This document shows positions 1 through 11,044 of a stretch of 64,000 nt of DNA, in pieces. The position numbers were made by a program, and so were the translations under genes. The stretch is from assembly GCA_958299035.1 (NCBI GenBank), contig CATQJL010000316.1, positions 34,537,441-34,601,440 of the forward strand, read 5' to 3'. Positions within the stretch are counted from its first letter, which is position 1; each line of letters begins with the position of its first letter. A model generated the notes under the pieces. The model was given only the letters and a program-made list of their open reading frames with translations. It ran no database searches and was not told the DNA's origin. This DNA comes from Cylicocyclus nassatus (Eukaryota > Nematoda > Chromadorea > Rhabditida > Strongylidae).

Positions 1-22
1 TTCAACTGTTAATTCTCTGCAG

Positions 23-138
23 GCGATATTGTGGAAAGTTCTTTGCAGGCGTATTGTTCTGGTGTGAGTGACATGCTGAAGTTGTTAGATGCGCTTGGGA
101 ATAACGTAGAGGACGGTTCTTGTTGGTGTGTGCTATGA
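23..138 (+). CDS. possible terminal exon of an upstream gene
   Basis: A pyrimidine-rich acceptor (TTCTCTGCAG) ends at base 22. From there one frame stays open to the TGA at 136-138, encoding about 38 residues (GDIVESSLQAYCSGVSDM then a short Leu/Asp segment) and ending in EDGSCWCVL. I do not recognise the family. The end is Cys-rich, but Cys is not fourth from the end, so it is not a canonical CaaX box. A second acceptor-like site (TCTTTGCAG) at 39-47 would shorten the exon. The rest of the gene would lie outside the window. The model rests only on the acceptor, the open frame and a plausible residue mix. Confidence 0.28.
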
Positions 139-1238
139 ACGCAAGAACAGTGCAGTATATCGTTTTCTACTATGGGAGCAGGGCTCAGCAGAGTTGGCGC
201 TTTCACACGCTGGATGTCGTTTTTCTTTAGAAAAAAGCAAAAGGGAACTCGTAAAGCTCCCAGGGGTGACGGAAACCTGACTAAAAATTAGTAGGCGAAT
301 AACCTTTAGTAAGTCCTTGATCAACTCTGTCGTTATTTCACAAGCTATAGGTAGATTGACAAATTACAAATAGGATGTGCTCAGACCCGCGTGCAACGAT
401 TTCAACGTGTTTAAACACGATTTTTATGCACAAAAGATAAATAATCAGTTTGTCTACAACCGGTTAGCAAAATTGAGCTATCAAATTTGGTGTGTAGTTT
501 CGCGAGCATGATCAAAAAGAAAGTATGAAAAATTATGAAAAAAATTTTGTGAATGAAGAGAGTTGTAAATGTTTTTCTGATTTAGGTTGCTCCCGCGCAA
601 CCTGAATCACCTTGAGGTTGCGCGAAACTAAATAAACTCATGATTCCTTCCTTCTTCACATAATTTTTCAAAATTTTTTGCATAAACCACTTTTCAGTTC
701 GAACTATACCTACGTATACTTACCTTAACCGAAACTTCCTTCCCACTACTTTGCTACGGTTCTGAATGATATAAAAACCGCTTTTTTTCATAGTTGATGT
801 TTCATCCTCATACTTCTTTGTTTATTCTTGACTTCGATTATCTCTTCTTCGCAGGTTATTAGCCGTATTTCTACAAAGAACACAAAAGGTATCTCATCTC
901 TATGAGGTACCCTTTGTGTATCTCTTATCTAATGTTCTGCAATGTCAAGGGGATTTCGTTTTCAAAATTCTTAAACACCACATCGTTCTAGACCCTGTAT
1001 GGGAGTGATTCTTATATATGTGATTCATATATATATTGTACATTGCTTTGTTGAATTATAACGAAGTCTTTTGATATATGGAGTGTGTGTGTGCGTGTGT
1101 GATAGTTCATTTCTTTTCATTTACCACTCCATCATGCACGTTTGTATAGCATACTGGGATTTCTACGTTTGTAATATACCTTATTACAAAAACTCTTTTC
1201 GGTTATCTTCAAACGAAAAGCTTTGATATATATATATA
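139..1238. other. gene-free A+T-rich stretch
   Basis: No convincing gene seen. Bases about 178-265 resemble the heads of the hAT-like repeat at 17839-18071 and a fragment near 11757-11845 (CAGGGCTC start, then a CGTTTTT and AAAAAGCAAA stretch). Short TA and GT runs occur at about 1020-1105 and 1226-1238. Confidence 0.5.
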
Positions 1239-1960
1239 CCAGTGCGTCACCTCTGCTTCGCAGAGGTTAGCACTGGCCCTACTTTCTGTATGCCTAGCTC
1301 ATTCCCGCATAATAATGACATTAAAACTCACCGAGCCATGCAGGCTATCACGAATGATTTGTAAGCAACTACTCATTCCCAGAGCTTTTTTGTGTGAGAT
1401 CGGTATTTTCGCGTGGATGAAAGTTTTTCGAGAAGAATTAATGCGAATTTGAATTGGTTTTTGGGCTTTCTATGACTTGGTAGTCACCATAACGACAATA
1501 ATCACAGTGGACTACTGTGATTATTGTCGTCCCCTGTGCGAAAATCTTCTCAAACGATCAGGTAAAATCTTGGCAAATTGAACATTTATGCAACTCATTC
1601 TTTTTGGCGCCATTTTCATAAACTAATCAACTTTAGTGCAATTTTTTGGGTTAACGTCCATGGCTTGCACATTAGCTTGTCAAACGTATCCATGACTTCG
1701 CAAAAAATGTTGATACCGGCCCAATTTTGCTGGTCAGAAGCCAAGTGAATCCGTTTGAGGCGCAATTTTCAACGGACCCACTCAACGGATCCGCTCATGT
1801 TTTTGCATGGTGGGCTTTCACGCAGGTAGCGTGAGCTGTGCAAAATTTGGGCTTAGAAAGTTGGCTCGAACACGCTCTACGAATTTCGTAACGGACAGAC
1901 AGACACACGCACACACACAAAAAAACGTAAACACCCTTAGCCCGTTATTATAAGTTATGA
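1239..1960 (-). mobile_element. non-autonomous Helitron, family HelB, copy 1
   Basis: Read on the minus strand, the element begins TCATAACTTATAATAACG and ends in the hairpin CCTCTGCGAAGCAGAGG, seven bases, then CTGG. It is flanked by A on the left and T on the right with no target duplication. A 5' TC, a 3' hairpin followed by CTRR, and A/T insertion are the accepted Helitron hallmarks. Three more copies with the same ends are at 14111, 18540 and 53223. No protein is encoded. A perfect local inverted repeat at 1492-1530 is unique to this copy. Confidence 0.85.
1492..1530. repeat. 17-bp-arm hairpin inside HelB copy 1
   Basis: ACGACAATAATCACAGT and its exact reverse complement are separated by five bases. 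The same position in the other HelB copies is not palindromic, so the hairpin probably arose here by local template switching. Confidence 0.7.
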
Positions 1961-1989
1961 TATAAGAATTTCGTTAGATACTTTCGTAG

Positions 1990-2841
1990 TTGTGTGAAAA
2001 GTCTGGTATCTCTTCTTGTATAGGGATGCAGTTGCATTACACAGTGAAGACTCAGCACAAGCTGACGGGGCATTTGCTATCCTCTTTGAGTGGTAATAAT
2101 TGGCTTAGTGATAAAGTCATTCATGCGTTTATCAGTATTGTTGCGAATGGAACAAGGTTCACGCCACTCGATCCATGTCTCATACTAACACAGGATATGT
2201 ATCGCAAACGCGGGTATCTGATAACGGTTGGAAATAATTGATTTCCACTGAATATGTACGGCAATAATTGGTCCCTTGCGTGGTTACGGCCTGCACGTAA
2301 AAGCATTGTTCTGTATGATTCATTGGGTCATCTCTTTTCGTGCTCGCCGCAGCTGCTTCCATTGCAAGAACGGGAGAAAAGTTGTAGAAGTCATGGCGTA
2401 AGATCACAAACGTGAGTCTTGATGTTGATCGAATCCGCCGGTGCTCTTCACGTGCAAGAAGATGGATACAATTGTGGTGTATTCGTGTGCTTGTATGCAG
2501 AGCGCCTTTGTAAAGAAAAACGGACAGTGGACAGCGGACAGAGGCTGCCACAGCAGTTTCTGAAAGGTTACCGACAGTACATCAGAAATCGCATAACAGC
2601 TTCCGATGTGCTCCGTAGAACAGGCGAATTGAATCACAATGGAAATCTGATCTGCTATATACCAAAGAAGAAGGCAGGTCAAGCTAGAGAGCATACGTGT
2701 GCAATGTCTGTCCCAAATGTGCCATGGGAACCTACGCTGTGTCAGGATGTTAGTGTAAAAAAAAGGAATGTGCAAAAGAATATAAGGATAAGAATGCTGA
2801 CGCTCGAGTGGCGAGTGGCTTGGAACCTTCAACGAAGTTAG
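1990..2841 (+). pseudogene. Ulp1-like cysteine protease (C48) remnant, probably Helitron-borne
   Basis: One reading frame runs the whole length, broken only by TGA at 2239-2241 and 2413-2415, with no frameshift. It shows the order of the Ulp1/SENP (peptidase C48) fold: WLSDKVIHAF (from 2101, the usual WLxDxxI entry motif), NNWSLAW (2263), VLYDSLGH (catalytic Asp codon 2317-2319) and HVQEDGYNCGVFVC (Gln plus nucleophile Cys at 2473-2475). The catalytic His of the usual HW pair is replaced by Asn (AAT, 2266-2268), so the domain should be inactive even apart from the stops. C48 domains process ubiquitin-like proteins and are carried by several transposon classes. Helitron Rep sequence follows about 600 bases downstream on the same strand, so this is probably that element's protease. 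The true start is unknown; HelB copy 1 ends 30 bases upstream. Confidence 0.8.
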
Positions 2842-3429
2842 CACGAGTCGAAAATCGGAAACGATCAAATACGAAACCTTGCAAACACATTTCAATAGAA
2901 AATACGTGGTTATGGCCCTGTTCTCTTGCCGAGTTTCTTCGCTCGAAATATGCTGGAAGTAATACAGACTCCATCGTTTTGGGTTGTGACGCATGTCGTA
3001 TGCGAGGAAGTGCGCATACTCGATCTTTATCTTATACCTCAACAGGACGAAGCAACATGGAGTCGTTATGATCACAAGAACGTCGCCAAGCAGAACTCGG
3101 GAAGTTGTCCTTGATTATACTGCCACGCGTATGCCGAATAATTTCCGTCAAGAGCTGAAGAATTCAGCGATCGCCTGCGGTTTCCTAAATCCTAGCTTTG
3201 AGATCATCCCTACCACGAGGAAGCTCAGTTGGACGCAATATGAGGTGCAAGTGGTTGAAGTTTCTGCTTTCATAGAGAACTATATACTAAATCTCTTGTC
3301 ACTGAAGTCCAGCTTCCAATGAAGATGAAATAAGAGCAACTCTAAATGAAATATAATTGCTGACGAAAATGCCTGTCTTATCTGTATTATCCGGTAGGAA
3401 AGCAAGACTGGGAACATGGTGGCAAAATC
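2842..3429 (+). other. decayed coding link between protease and Rep remnants
   Basis: Several plus-strand frames are partly open (2926-3114 and 2993-3322), with stretches such as RILDLYLIPQQDEATWSRY and QVVEVSAFIENYILNLLS. They look protein-like and sit between the C48 domain and the Helitron N-terminus, so they are probably the same broken ORF. I cannot assign a domain. Confidence 0.35.
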
Positions 3430-4700
3430 CAGCAACGCAAATTTTTCACACTCGGAGAAGTGAACAAAATGTGTTCTGCATGTGGTTCATCGCTATTTTC
3501 AGAAAGAAAGCTCTTCTATCTGCTGTAACGGCGGTGAAATGATTGTGCCGGAGAGCGTTTTCAATCCTCGAAGGGATCCTTTGTTGGACTGGTTTTAGGA
3601 CGCCGCGTTGCGGGGATTATATATTTTTTATATGATGTATCCTATAAATATTATGCTTGCTTGTGCCGGTTTGTGCATAGGGGCCATTCAAAAAATCTTC
3701 TGGTCAAAGACGCTAATGGTGCAAGGGCGCTTTGACACAGGACTATGCCATTTGAATCCGAATTCGGATAAAGCATGCTTTGCTCAGTTATTTTAATGGA
3801 CGACTCCAAGGTGAAACGGTCAATAGAGGAGACAATAAACTCGTGCTAAAGTCGAGTTCACAGTGTTGCATAGAATAATGGATATATGTATTACGGAAAA
3901 ACAATCCCATCGTGCAGTCGTACATGACAATGTACTAGATATACAGTGAAGAGCTGCAAAAGCAACACACTCATGAGGCAGATGCTCCGAAGGTCATAAT
4001 GAATATGAAGCAAAATAGAGATGTTGCGCCCTCCCTAACATCGAGTATACACCCCCAGAAAAGTGAATGTGCCCGCGTTCAAAAATCAGATTACCGCCAT
4101 TTATGTGAAGAAGGTGGTATGCTAAACTATGAAGAGTTGAACGAAAGCTTGCGAATCATGTCCAGAGATGGGGAAAGGATAGCGCCACATCGCAGTTACA
4201 ACATAGATTCATTAGCATACCCGCCATACTTCGTTCGCGGGGAGAAGACATTTGTAAAAGAAAAACTGCCAAAACATCGTGTTAGTCACTGTGCGATGAA
4301 AAAAGTGGTGGGAACGAATCAGGATTATTGCTGGAAGAGCACTATGAGGAAGATGCTGATGACGATATTGAAGACAGTAGGCTGGAATAAAGGGATGAAC
4401 TTAAGACCCGATACATTTCACATAGAGAGTTCGCTCTGTACACATTCTTGCTCGTCGAGGGGACATGCACAAACTTGCATAATAGGCCGGGAAAGCTGTA
4501 CTCGCAATATGTGGTTCACACATTTGCAAGAATTGAAGCGGACAGACTAAGCTGCATTGGATTGCATCGTACGGAACTCACAATCAGCTCAACGGCAAGC
4601 TCCTTGTTCAAATATCTGGACGACAAACTGAAGGAGAAAGGAGTGAATTCAGGAAGGCTAGTGAATATGACAGCAATTCCCTTACTCTTGTATATTTTCC
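3430..4700 (+). pseudogene. Helitron replication initiator (RepHel) N-terminal region, frameshifted
   Basis: Recognisable in pieces across shifted frames, in the order of the Helitron helicase-like N-terminal domain. FTLGEVNKMCSACGSSLF has its Cys pair at 3472 and 3481. SICCNGGEMIVPESVF is at about 3515 in another frame. GRFDTGLCHLNPNSDKACF is followed by FAQL (to 3796). NNPIVQSYMTMY is near 3903. LNYEELNESLRIMSRDG leads into IDSLAYPPYFVRGE (4120-4240). YISHREFALYTFLLVE is near 4410, and YSQYVVHTFARIEADRLSC at 4500-4558. These match the conserved C-x2-C/CC finger, the HP.YDPL.Y.LLFP-like block and the Q.Y.VDA..KIE.xRL block. The HUH catalytic motif and helicase are not seen here. Stops and frameshifts make it a pseudogene. 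A helicase C-terminus of the same class is at 11338-11619. Confidence 0.8.
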
Positions 4701-5689
4701 AGCACCTCAATAGCACCGCAGGAACAACACGCTGTGCATTACTTCATACGTGCTTTTTTCAGACAATAAAATGAGACGTCGCCAACTTGTTCTTGTGCCT
4801 CAAGCTAGCCATCAGCCCCTGATTATAATCTCGTTTTTAGACTCTTCATTCTAGCCGATGCACATTGTCAGCTGCAGAGGAGAAATCGAGACGTTGAGTC
4901 TTGCGGCGAGAAGCAACAAGCGTCAAAAATGTTACATATGGTCGTTGACATATGAAAGGTTTGGTCTAGCTGACTCTTGCCCACTATGCAAATGTGGAAA
5001 AATCCAAGAAACGAACACAATCTGCAATGTAAGTCCATAGGAATGGTTCAATAAACATAAAGCACATTTAGTACAAAGAATCAACACGCATATTTGTATT
5101 TGGGACACAAAAGAGCGCGCAGTAATTCAAGTTATTGAGCGAATTCGCCCGCCTATCTTGAAGAAAACTCGTGCGTTGCTTGCGCAAAGGGGCGCCGACC
5201 GCACGAGATGTGCGCGATGTGGGTCCTGACGTGTGGCCCGTTTATAAGTCGCGTGAAAGACCTCATAGATGAAAACGAAGTGTCAATATAGCCTTTAGAG
5301 ATAGAAAAGGAAAGGGAAAGAGAAAGAGAATATACAAAGAAAAGACAGAACCTATAAATGTTTTTGCGCATACTGGTTTCGGGGCTAAGAACTAGACCAG
5401 ATATGCGACCTTCCTTGGTGTCCCCGTGTCGCAACACTTTCATTAGTAGTTCCCAAGGAAGTGTCCAAAACATAACTTATGTGAAGGCATGAGAGATATG
5501 ATGAAACGTAGTAAAGAGATATTGAAGCAAACATGTCTTACTGTTATCAGATGTACTTTCGAAGATTCATTCAATTTGAATGAATTATTTCCCGCCATTA
5601 TAATCTTAGTTGGTAATGGGCCACGCATTCCGCACCTCATGCACAAGAGGCAAATGCACACTAGTACTAAATCCATATTTACGTAAAAT
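4701..5689. other. no assignable gene
   Basis: The ORF at 4858-5040 has a Cys cluster (ADSCPLCKCGK) but no recognised domain. A purine-rich run (GGAAAGGGAAAGAGAAAGAG) is at about 5309-5330. No repeat ends or RNA genes were found. Confidence 0.4.
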
Positions 5690-6590
5690 AAAAGGTCTAT
5701 TTTGAAAGATAAGATATAATGCTCTAATAAAATTATTTCTTTCCCAGCCATTTCTTGCTGAAGTCATTCCTATTTCAAAAATTCTCTTTTTGAAATCCAG
5801 AAAATCAGAGCAGTTCCTATAGATTCTAACTATTTCGGATGCAAGTGTATTGAATATGATAGATCTTGGTAAATTGGACGTCCAATTTGGTTATCTAGTA
5901 ACGTTGAAGTTGTAATTATCGGTTTTATTACATAGAAAACTTAATGCTACTTTCTCTAAGGGAAATAGTAAGATCCAAAAAATTCGTTTGTAAGTCTTTG
6001 CAAGCTGTTGATTCGATTTCTAAAGAAGGATGATATATTTCTTTGAGTTTATTCGTAAACAAAGATATTTCGTAGGACATATGTAGTATGTCATCAATGT
6101 ACCTAAATATGTACTTATATACGAATATGTTACTGTTTCTATCCGTCATTTGTTTTCTGATAAAAGAATATTCCATGTATGCTAAAGTAAGATCTGCTAT
6201 TTGTGAACTACAGGACGCCCCTTGTGGCATTCCCCTAACTTGCTTGTACACCTTTCCTGCAAAATATACATAGCTATATTCCAATAATACATCTAACATG
6301 TATAATATGTCCTCTATGTCCTCTATGTCTTGGTAATATTTACCTTTACCTTTCGTTTCATTGGAGTATTCAACCTTGCCGTTGTAAAGCTTGACGAACT
6401 TATATCCTTTCATACATAATAGGATAAGTTTTTTGAGGCTGGTCCTTACGACAATATGAGGTAGATTAGTGAATAGACTGGAAAAATCTGCCGAATATAT
6501 TTCCAAAAGATTAGTGTTACTAGTAAGTTCCTGTATGACTTGTCTACTGTTATCAATCGCCCAAAAGTGCTTAACGCTGGTCCCACTTCA
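5690..6590 (-). pseudogene. Penelope-like element reverse transcriptase remnant
   Basis: On the minus strand, from about 6590 downwards, the frame reads KHFWAIDNSRQVIQELTS and then YSADFSSLFTNLPH, VRGMPQGASCSSQIADLTL, FRYIDDILH (catalytic Asp pair) and NFLDLTISL. After a frameshift near 5940 and a stop, a thumb-like segment follows (LPRSIIFNTLASEIVRIYR and NCSDFLDFKKRIFEIG) to about 5690. The order DFSSL(F/Y)TN, GMPQG, YIDDIL and FLDL is that of Penelope-like (PLE) RTs rather than of LINE or LTR RTs. The palm and part of the thumb remain. The N-terminal portion is missing, and no GIY-YIG endonuclease was found downstream (minus ORF 5443-5751 does not resemble one). It abuts repeat P upstream. 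Confidence 0.78.
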
Positions 6591-6793
6591 TAAGAAAGAT
6601 TGTCAACCTTCTGCTACGTGTCAAAAAAATTTGACATGCCATCTACATGTTTAACAAGTTTTACCAAGAGTTCATGTTGCTATACCTAGCGACATAAATT
6701 CAACCTTTTCTTTGTCAATAATGACCCTGTTTTCTATTAAACATTTCAGAAATGACAATGTTATAATAACAACGTCGCCCTCTCAATAATGAG

Positions 6794-7911
6794 CAGGGTT
6801 GAGCGTGGGGTTAGGCGCGCCCGACCGGGGGGTCGTACTGGGTAAGACAGAGGGGGGGGGGTCGTGATTAGGAATCGAATCCGTTCGATTGAGGAGATAC
6901 TACGATTAAGGTGAAGAAGAAAAGCGCTAGTTTAGTGGATATCGCGACCTCACCAGTACTGAAGGAATGAACGGTCTTAAACAGCATACTGATTGATTCC
7001 ACAATCGAAGTTTCGGCCAAAACTCAAATCTTCATCTTCTACCTTGACATATTATAAATTCATCAAGGAAGCTTGCTGTGTGAAATAGGTATCATTTCCG
7101 AGCACATCAAATTACCTCTATGAGCCCTACAAACCATTATTTACTGCATTATCTAGTGTTTCTCAACGACTAAAAAGCGTGATTTTCAAACATGATGAAC
7201 TTGTTTTCAAAAGTGAGAAAAGTCAATTTTTTTGTACTCGTAACAAAGTATTGTTCCCTACTAGTCTAGGCTAAAAATCGCGCTTTGTATCGCTTGCAAA
7301 TAGTGGAGTAAGAAATAATGCCAAAATTCCGACCGGCGCGTTTTTCGCCATGACTGCTTCAACTCTACGGATTACCACAAGGCCGAAACAAATCGAATCA
7401 AGTCCAAACACTTACTGTGGAATCTTCGAGGGTTGTGCTAGCGATTCACATAAAACTTGAATAAAAAAGCTTCTTCAATGATAAAGTTAATCGGGTCAGG
7501 CGCAACCCCACAAAAGGTCAGGCCGCCTGAGCTTTTGAGGGGTTGCGCCTGACCCGATTAACTTGTTTTCAAAATCTAAAAATCGCTCCATTTCTGCTAT
7601 GATTATTGAACTCAAAGCCTCTTCTTGCAATATTGCAAATTTGGAGCCAAACAATACACCCCTGTGGGAATTATAGCTCTAAAAGTAGGGCTATCCAAAA
7701 TCCAAAACTTGCCGTCAAGTTGCGTGTGCCGTGCAATCGCAGAAAGTCGACCTACAGACCTCCAAAAAACAAGAACCTCCCAAAAACGGCTGATCTCTTC
7801 GAATTATCACAGCCTGAGGTCCTGGAGGTGAAGCAGAGGGGTCGTTTAGGGGCTTTCACTGGGGGGGGGTCGTTTTGGAAAGACTTGTGCCTGACCTCTT
7901 GCTCAACCCTG
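6794..7911. mobile_element. hAT-type non-autonomous element with perfect 8-bp TSD
   Basis: The ends are CAGGGTTGAGC...GCTCAACCCTG, flanked by the exact 8-bp duplication ATAATGAG (6786-6793 and 7912-7919). An 8-bp duplication with CAGGG-type termini indicates hAT. The subterminal regions are G-rich, with runs of 10 G (6852-6861) and 9 G (7861-7869). An internal ORF (7606-8037 region) runs past the end of the element and resembles no transposase. Removing the element rejoins repeat P. Confidence 0.9.
7486..7562. repeat. perfect 24-bp-arm hairpin inside the hAT element
   Basis: The arms (7486-7509 and 7539-7562), built around TTAATCGGGTCAGGCGCAAC, are exact reverse complements with a 29-base loop. 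It may be a tiny nested MITE or a structural feature of the element. Confidence 0.75.
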
Positions 7912-8098
7912 ATAATGAGCATACCAGACATGCCCGGAGTAGAGAAGTGCGCTGAAGTTCTATCATCTAAGCGGCGAAAAGCAGCAGCGAGATACTACTT
8001 CAAGCCATCAAAAGTTTTGAGAGAAATACATTCTTGAATCATTGCTAGAAGCAATCAAGGATATTCTAGTAGTGGTTCTAAATTGTTTTGCTCTTATA

Positions 8099-9045
8099 TT
8101 AGGTTGATTCATAATTAATGCACGTTTTGGATTTCAACCGCAATAAGTCATACACTTTTCATTCTTACATAGGCTTCAAATTACCATTGGATAGAGCAAA
8201 GCAAGCTCTACAAGATGGCACTCATATCTTTGCGCCAAGCTCAATCCACGGAGAGTTCGAACCCAAAATCTAAAGATTTCCAAATGCCCAAAAAATCGAA
8301 AAAAATCAGATCTTCGTCCAAATAATTTCTACGGACCTCCCACTCGCTCACATCAATACTATCGATATCTGATATCCATATGTGCGATTGCCGTATTTTT
8401 TCCTTGACTAGAAATTGAGAAAACGAAAATTTCCCTGATTTTCTCAAAGCAATGCTGAGCCGTTTTTGCATATGTAGTTCTATACTACAAGCCTAGGTAA
8501 GCATAACTGTAGGTTTTCAGCCTATTTCGAATGGTACTTTTCGAGAAATGTCGATTTTAGCACTGAAACTGAAACGAAAAAATCCGAATTCGTTATTTTT
8601 CGAAAACTACCGCTTGGAATGGGCTGAAAATCTACAGTTATACTTACCTAGGCTTGTAGTATAGAACTACATATGCAAAAACGGCTCAGCATTGCTTTGA
8701 GAAAATCAGGAAAATTTTCGTTTTCTCAGTTTCTAGTCAAGGAAAAAATACGGCAATCGCACATATGGATATCAGATATCGATAGTATTGATGTGAGCGG
8801 GTGGGAGGTCCGTAGAAATTATCTGGACGAAGATCTGATTTTTTTCGATTTTTTGGGCATTTGGAAATCTTTAGATTTTGAGTTCGAACTCTCCGTGGAT
8901 TGAGCATGGCGCAAAGACATGAGTGCCATCTTGTAGAGCTTGCTTTGCTCTATCCAATGGTACTTTGAAGCCTATATAAGAATGAAAAGTGTATGACTTA
9001 CTGCGGTTGAAATTCAAAACGTGCATTAATTATGAATCAACCTAA
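8099..9045. mobile_element. palindromic mariner derivative
   Basis: The mariner-type terminus TTAGGTTGATTCATAATTAA occurs at both ends in inverted form, each flanked by TA (8097-8098 and 9046-9047). The arms are about 460 bp, nearly identical, and meet near 8572. The mirrored arms contain the same 76-codon ORF twice (8241-8471 minus and 8673-8903 plus), differing at two residues. It shows no transposase motifs and is most simply a by-product of the inverted duplication. A solo terminus of the same family is at 21582. Confidence 0.88.
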
Positions 9046-9230
9046 TATAAATCGGCTAAACAGCTTTTAATTGGTTACAAGTGCTTTTTTACCTCAACGG
9101 AAATGATTTCGAAAAAACATGTCAAAGTGGACTAGAATGTGTCAATTTTTTCCTGAAACGTAGTGGGGAGGCAGTCCTCATAGAATCTATGAAAATTTGT
9201 ACTTGGGCTACCAACTTTGTTGTAATATTG

Positions 9231-10178
9231 TTTAATTCACTCTTTTCATTTTTTTGTCAGTCTGTGTCAATCTATTTTTATAAATAATTCATCGGAGCTA
9301 TGCCAGATAGAGCGCCATTTGAGTCGTAATTTAAAATTAACACGACGTTTACAGGAGCAGTCAGATTCAACAACGACTAGCAAGTATCAAGGTTTATACA
9401 AAGTTATAAGGCAAGCTTGTTTAGGACAATACAACATATCTAGCTTTGTTTTCAGTAAGAAGAAGTCTGAGAATGAATGCAAGAGTTTCCAGTATGTGCG
9501 ACTACAATTTATCAAATAACATTGGAAGCGTGTACTTCACAAAGATTACGCCCCAAATCCTTGGAACAGCTAGATGGGCAGTTTTGAAAAAAGAACGCAC
9601 CTGGATGAATCCCACTTGTCTTTCTCAGTTATTACCAGGTTCCAATCTTTAACGCAGACATTGTTAGCGAAAATGAAAAGACGCTGCGAATTTACAAGGT
9701 TTGATTTTGGGAGGTTTCATAGAATCTTCATATGTATGTAGCCCAAACTTCAACATTTCAAAATTTGCATGCATCAGTCTAGCCTTTGTATACTGGGTAC
9801 TAGCTATGTATGTTTGAGGATTGCAATCAAATGTTGATTAACTAATGAATGAAAGATGCTCGGTGCATGGCTGCTTCCCACTGCCTGCTCTCTCTCTCTC
9901 TCTCTCTCTCTGAGCACGAAATGGTTGAATACACGTGCTGGCAGGTGGGGTTCCCCATCTGTCCTGGATGCAAAGGTCCTACGACAACTGGATGCCTTCG
10001 GAAGTCCTCGAAAATATCACTTCAGCGGATGCTTCAGCCCGTGAGTAGAGTCTAGAAGGCTATCGTAATGAGTCGACTATTGTCATTGAAAGGCTCGGCG
10101 GGTGGTTAAAAGTGTATTCGGAAAAATCGCTTCATACGGATTTTCCTGGCTCCTCTACACGGGACGCCTGAAAACATG
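9231..10178. other. no assignable gene; CT microsatellite
   Basis: The ORFs at 9319-9519 and 9446-9652 show no known motif. A (CT)n run of about 22 bases lies at 9890-9912 and is the source of a Ser/Leu-rich ORF there. Confidence 0.45.
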
Positions 10179-10268
10179 AAAAAGGATGGTACTAACTGCT
10201 TGTGTAAGTGAGTGCAGGCATATGAAAAGGATAGTATTAACTGCTTGTGTAAGTAAGTGCAGGCACAT
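10179..10268. repeat. two tandem 45-bp units
   Basis: The unit AAAAGGATRGTAYTAACTGC plus a TTGTGTAAGTRAGTGCAGGC continuation occurs twice in direct orientation, with GGAT at 10184 and 10229. Confidence 0.7.
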
Positions 10269-11044
10269 GAAAACGGTAGTTAGATACACGTTTGAGTTTC
10301 TCATTTTCTTTTGCAAAGAGTTAAAGAAATACTGACAAGTTATGTGATCCGTCGAAAAGATCTAGAGAGGATACTACCAAGGTACGACAGCCAACTCCTT
10401 GTGACGATGTGACGAGAAGTTTTCATCAAAGTCGTCAGACAAATGCAAGCGCAAGCACAGCGCGATCGTCTAGCAAACTTTTTCGCAGGGAGAGATATAA
10501 TGTAAATGGGTAGGTGGCGGTAGTTTCGTGCGGCAGTAGCCAAAAAAATTCTCGAGACTTTACTGGTACACGGAACATGCAATGCCAAATATCTTCACTC
10601 TATAGTAAGTGAAGTTAGCGGAAAAAGGAAAGAAAGAGAAGTGCAGACTTCTCATGTAAATCCAATCAATCCCAATAATTGGCGTCAGACTTTTCTGTGC
10701 TTGAAACTTCTCTGCTCTGAATCGTCGGAAGTCTTTTTGATTTCCTGTCGTTAAATTCAGTTGTTTTAGGAAAGTGGATGTAAAAATCTCTTTTCTGGCT
10801 GAAATAATTAAAAAAACCTTCTGTTTGTGAGATGATTGTGATTTTTGTGCTATCGACAATCTGTTTAATTCCAATACTGGTTTGCCTCTGCCTTGAACTT
10901 TCGATAAAAATGAGCATGGCGTGGCGTGATCATATTGATAACAATAGCTCTAATGTCAGAGCAACGGCTTGGGGAGGTAAAGACATGGAGCTAGCATTCG
11001 AAGGTTCCATTCCAAAAGCTTGAGTTTTCATCCCTAACAACAAG
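10269..11044. other. unassigned; weak exon-like frames
   Basis: A Ser/Thr/Arg-rich frame is open on the plus strand from about 10325 to 10507. An ORF at 10832-11023 begins with a hydrophobic stretch (MIVIFVLSTICLIPILVCLC) like a signal anchor, but it has no acceptor directly upstream and no recognised domain. I cannot call a gene. Confidence 0.3.

Larger units (their letters stand above)
6585..9230 (-). repeat. repeat family P, copy interrupted twice
   Basis: Read from 9230 down to 6585 and skipping two insertions, the sequence is colinear with 13335-13860: the CATAGATTCTATGAGGACTG head, a ACACGTnTCAGG block, GAGCAAAACAATTTAGAAC, CGCCGCTTAGATGAT, AACTCTTGGTAAAAC and the CATGTCAAATTTTTTTGAC end. 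A hAT MITE (6794-7911) and a palindromic mariner (8099-9045) were inserted later. Both ends carry CACGTGTCA-like inverted motifs, so P may itself be a TIR element. Its class is unknown. Confidence 0.65.

Noticed and set aside
23..138. Prenylated C-terminus (CaaX) on the terminal exon
   Set aside because: The end is CWCVL; no Cys is at the fourth position from the end.
2404..3075. 223-codon minus-strand ORF
   Set aside because: Antisense to the C48 and linked frames, which have clear motifs.
5443..5751. GIY-YIG endonuclease for the Penelope-like element
   Set aside because: No GIY or YIG motif or catalytic Arg/Glu pattern is visible in any frame here.
8241..8903. A duplicated 76-codon protein
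   Set aside because: Mirror copies in the palindromic mariner; no transposase motif.
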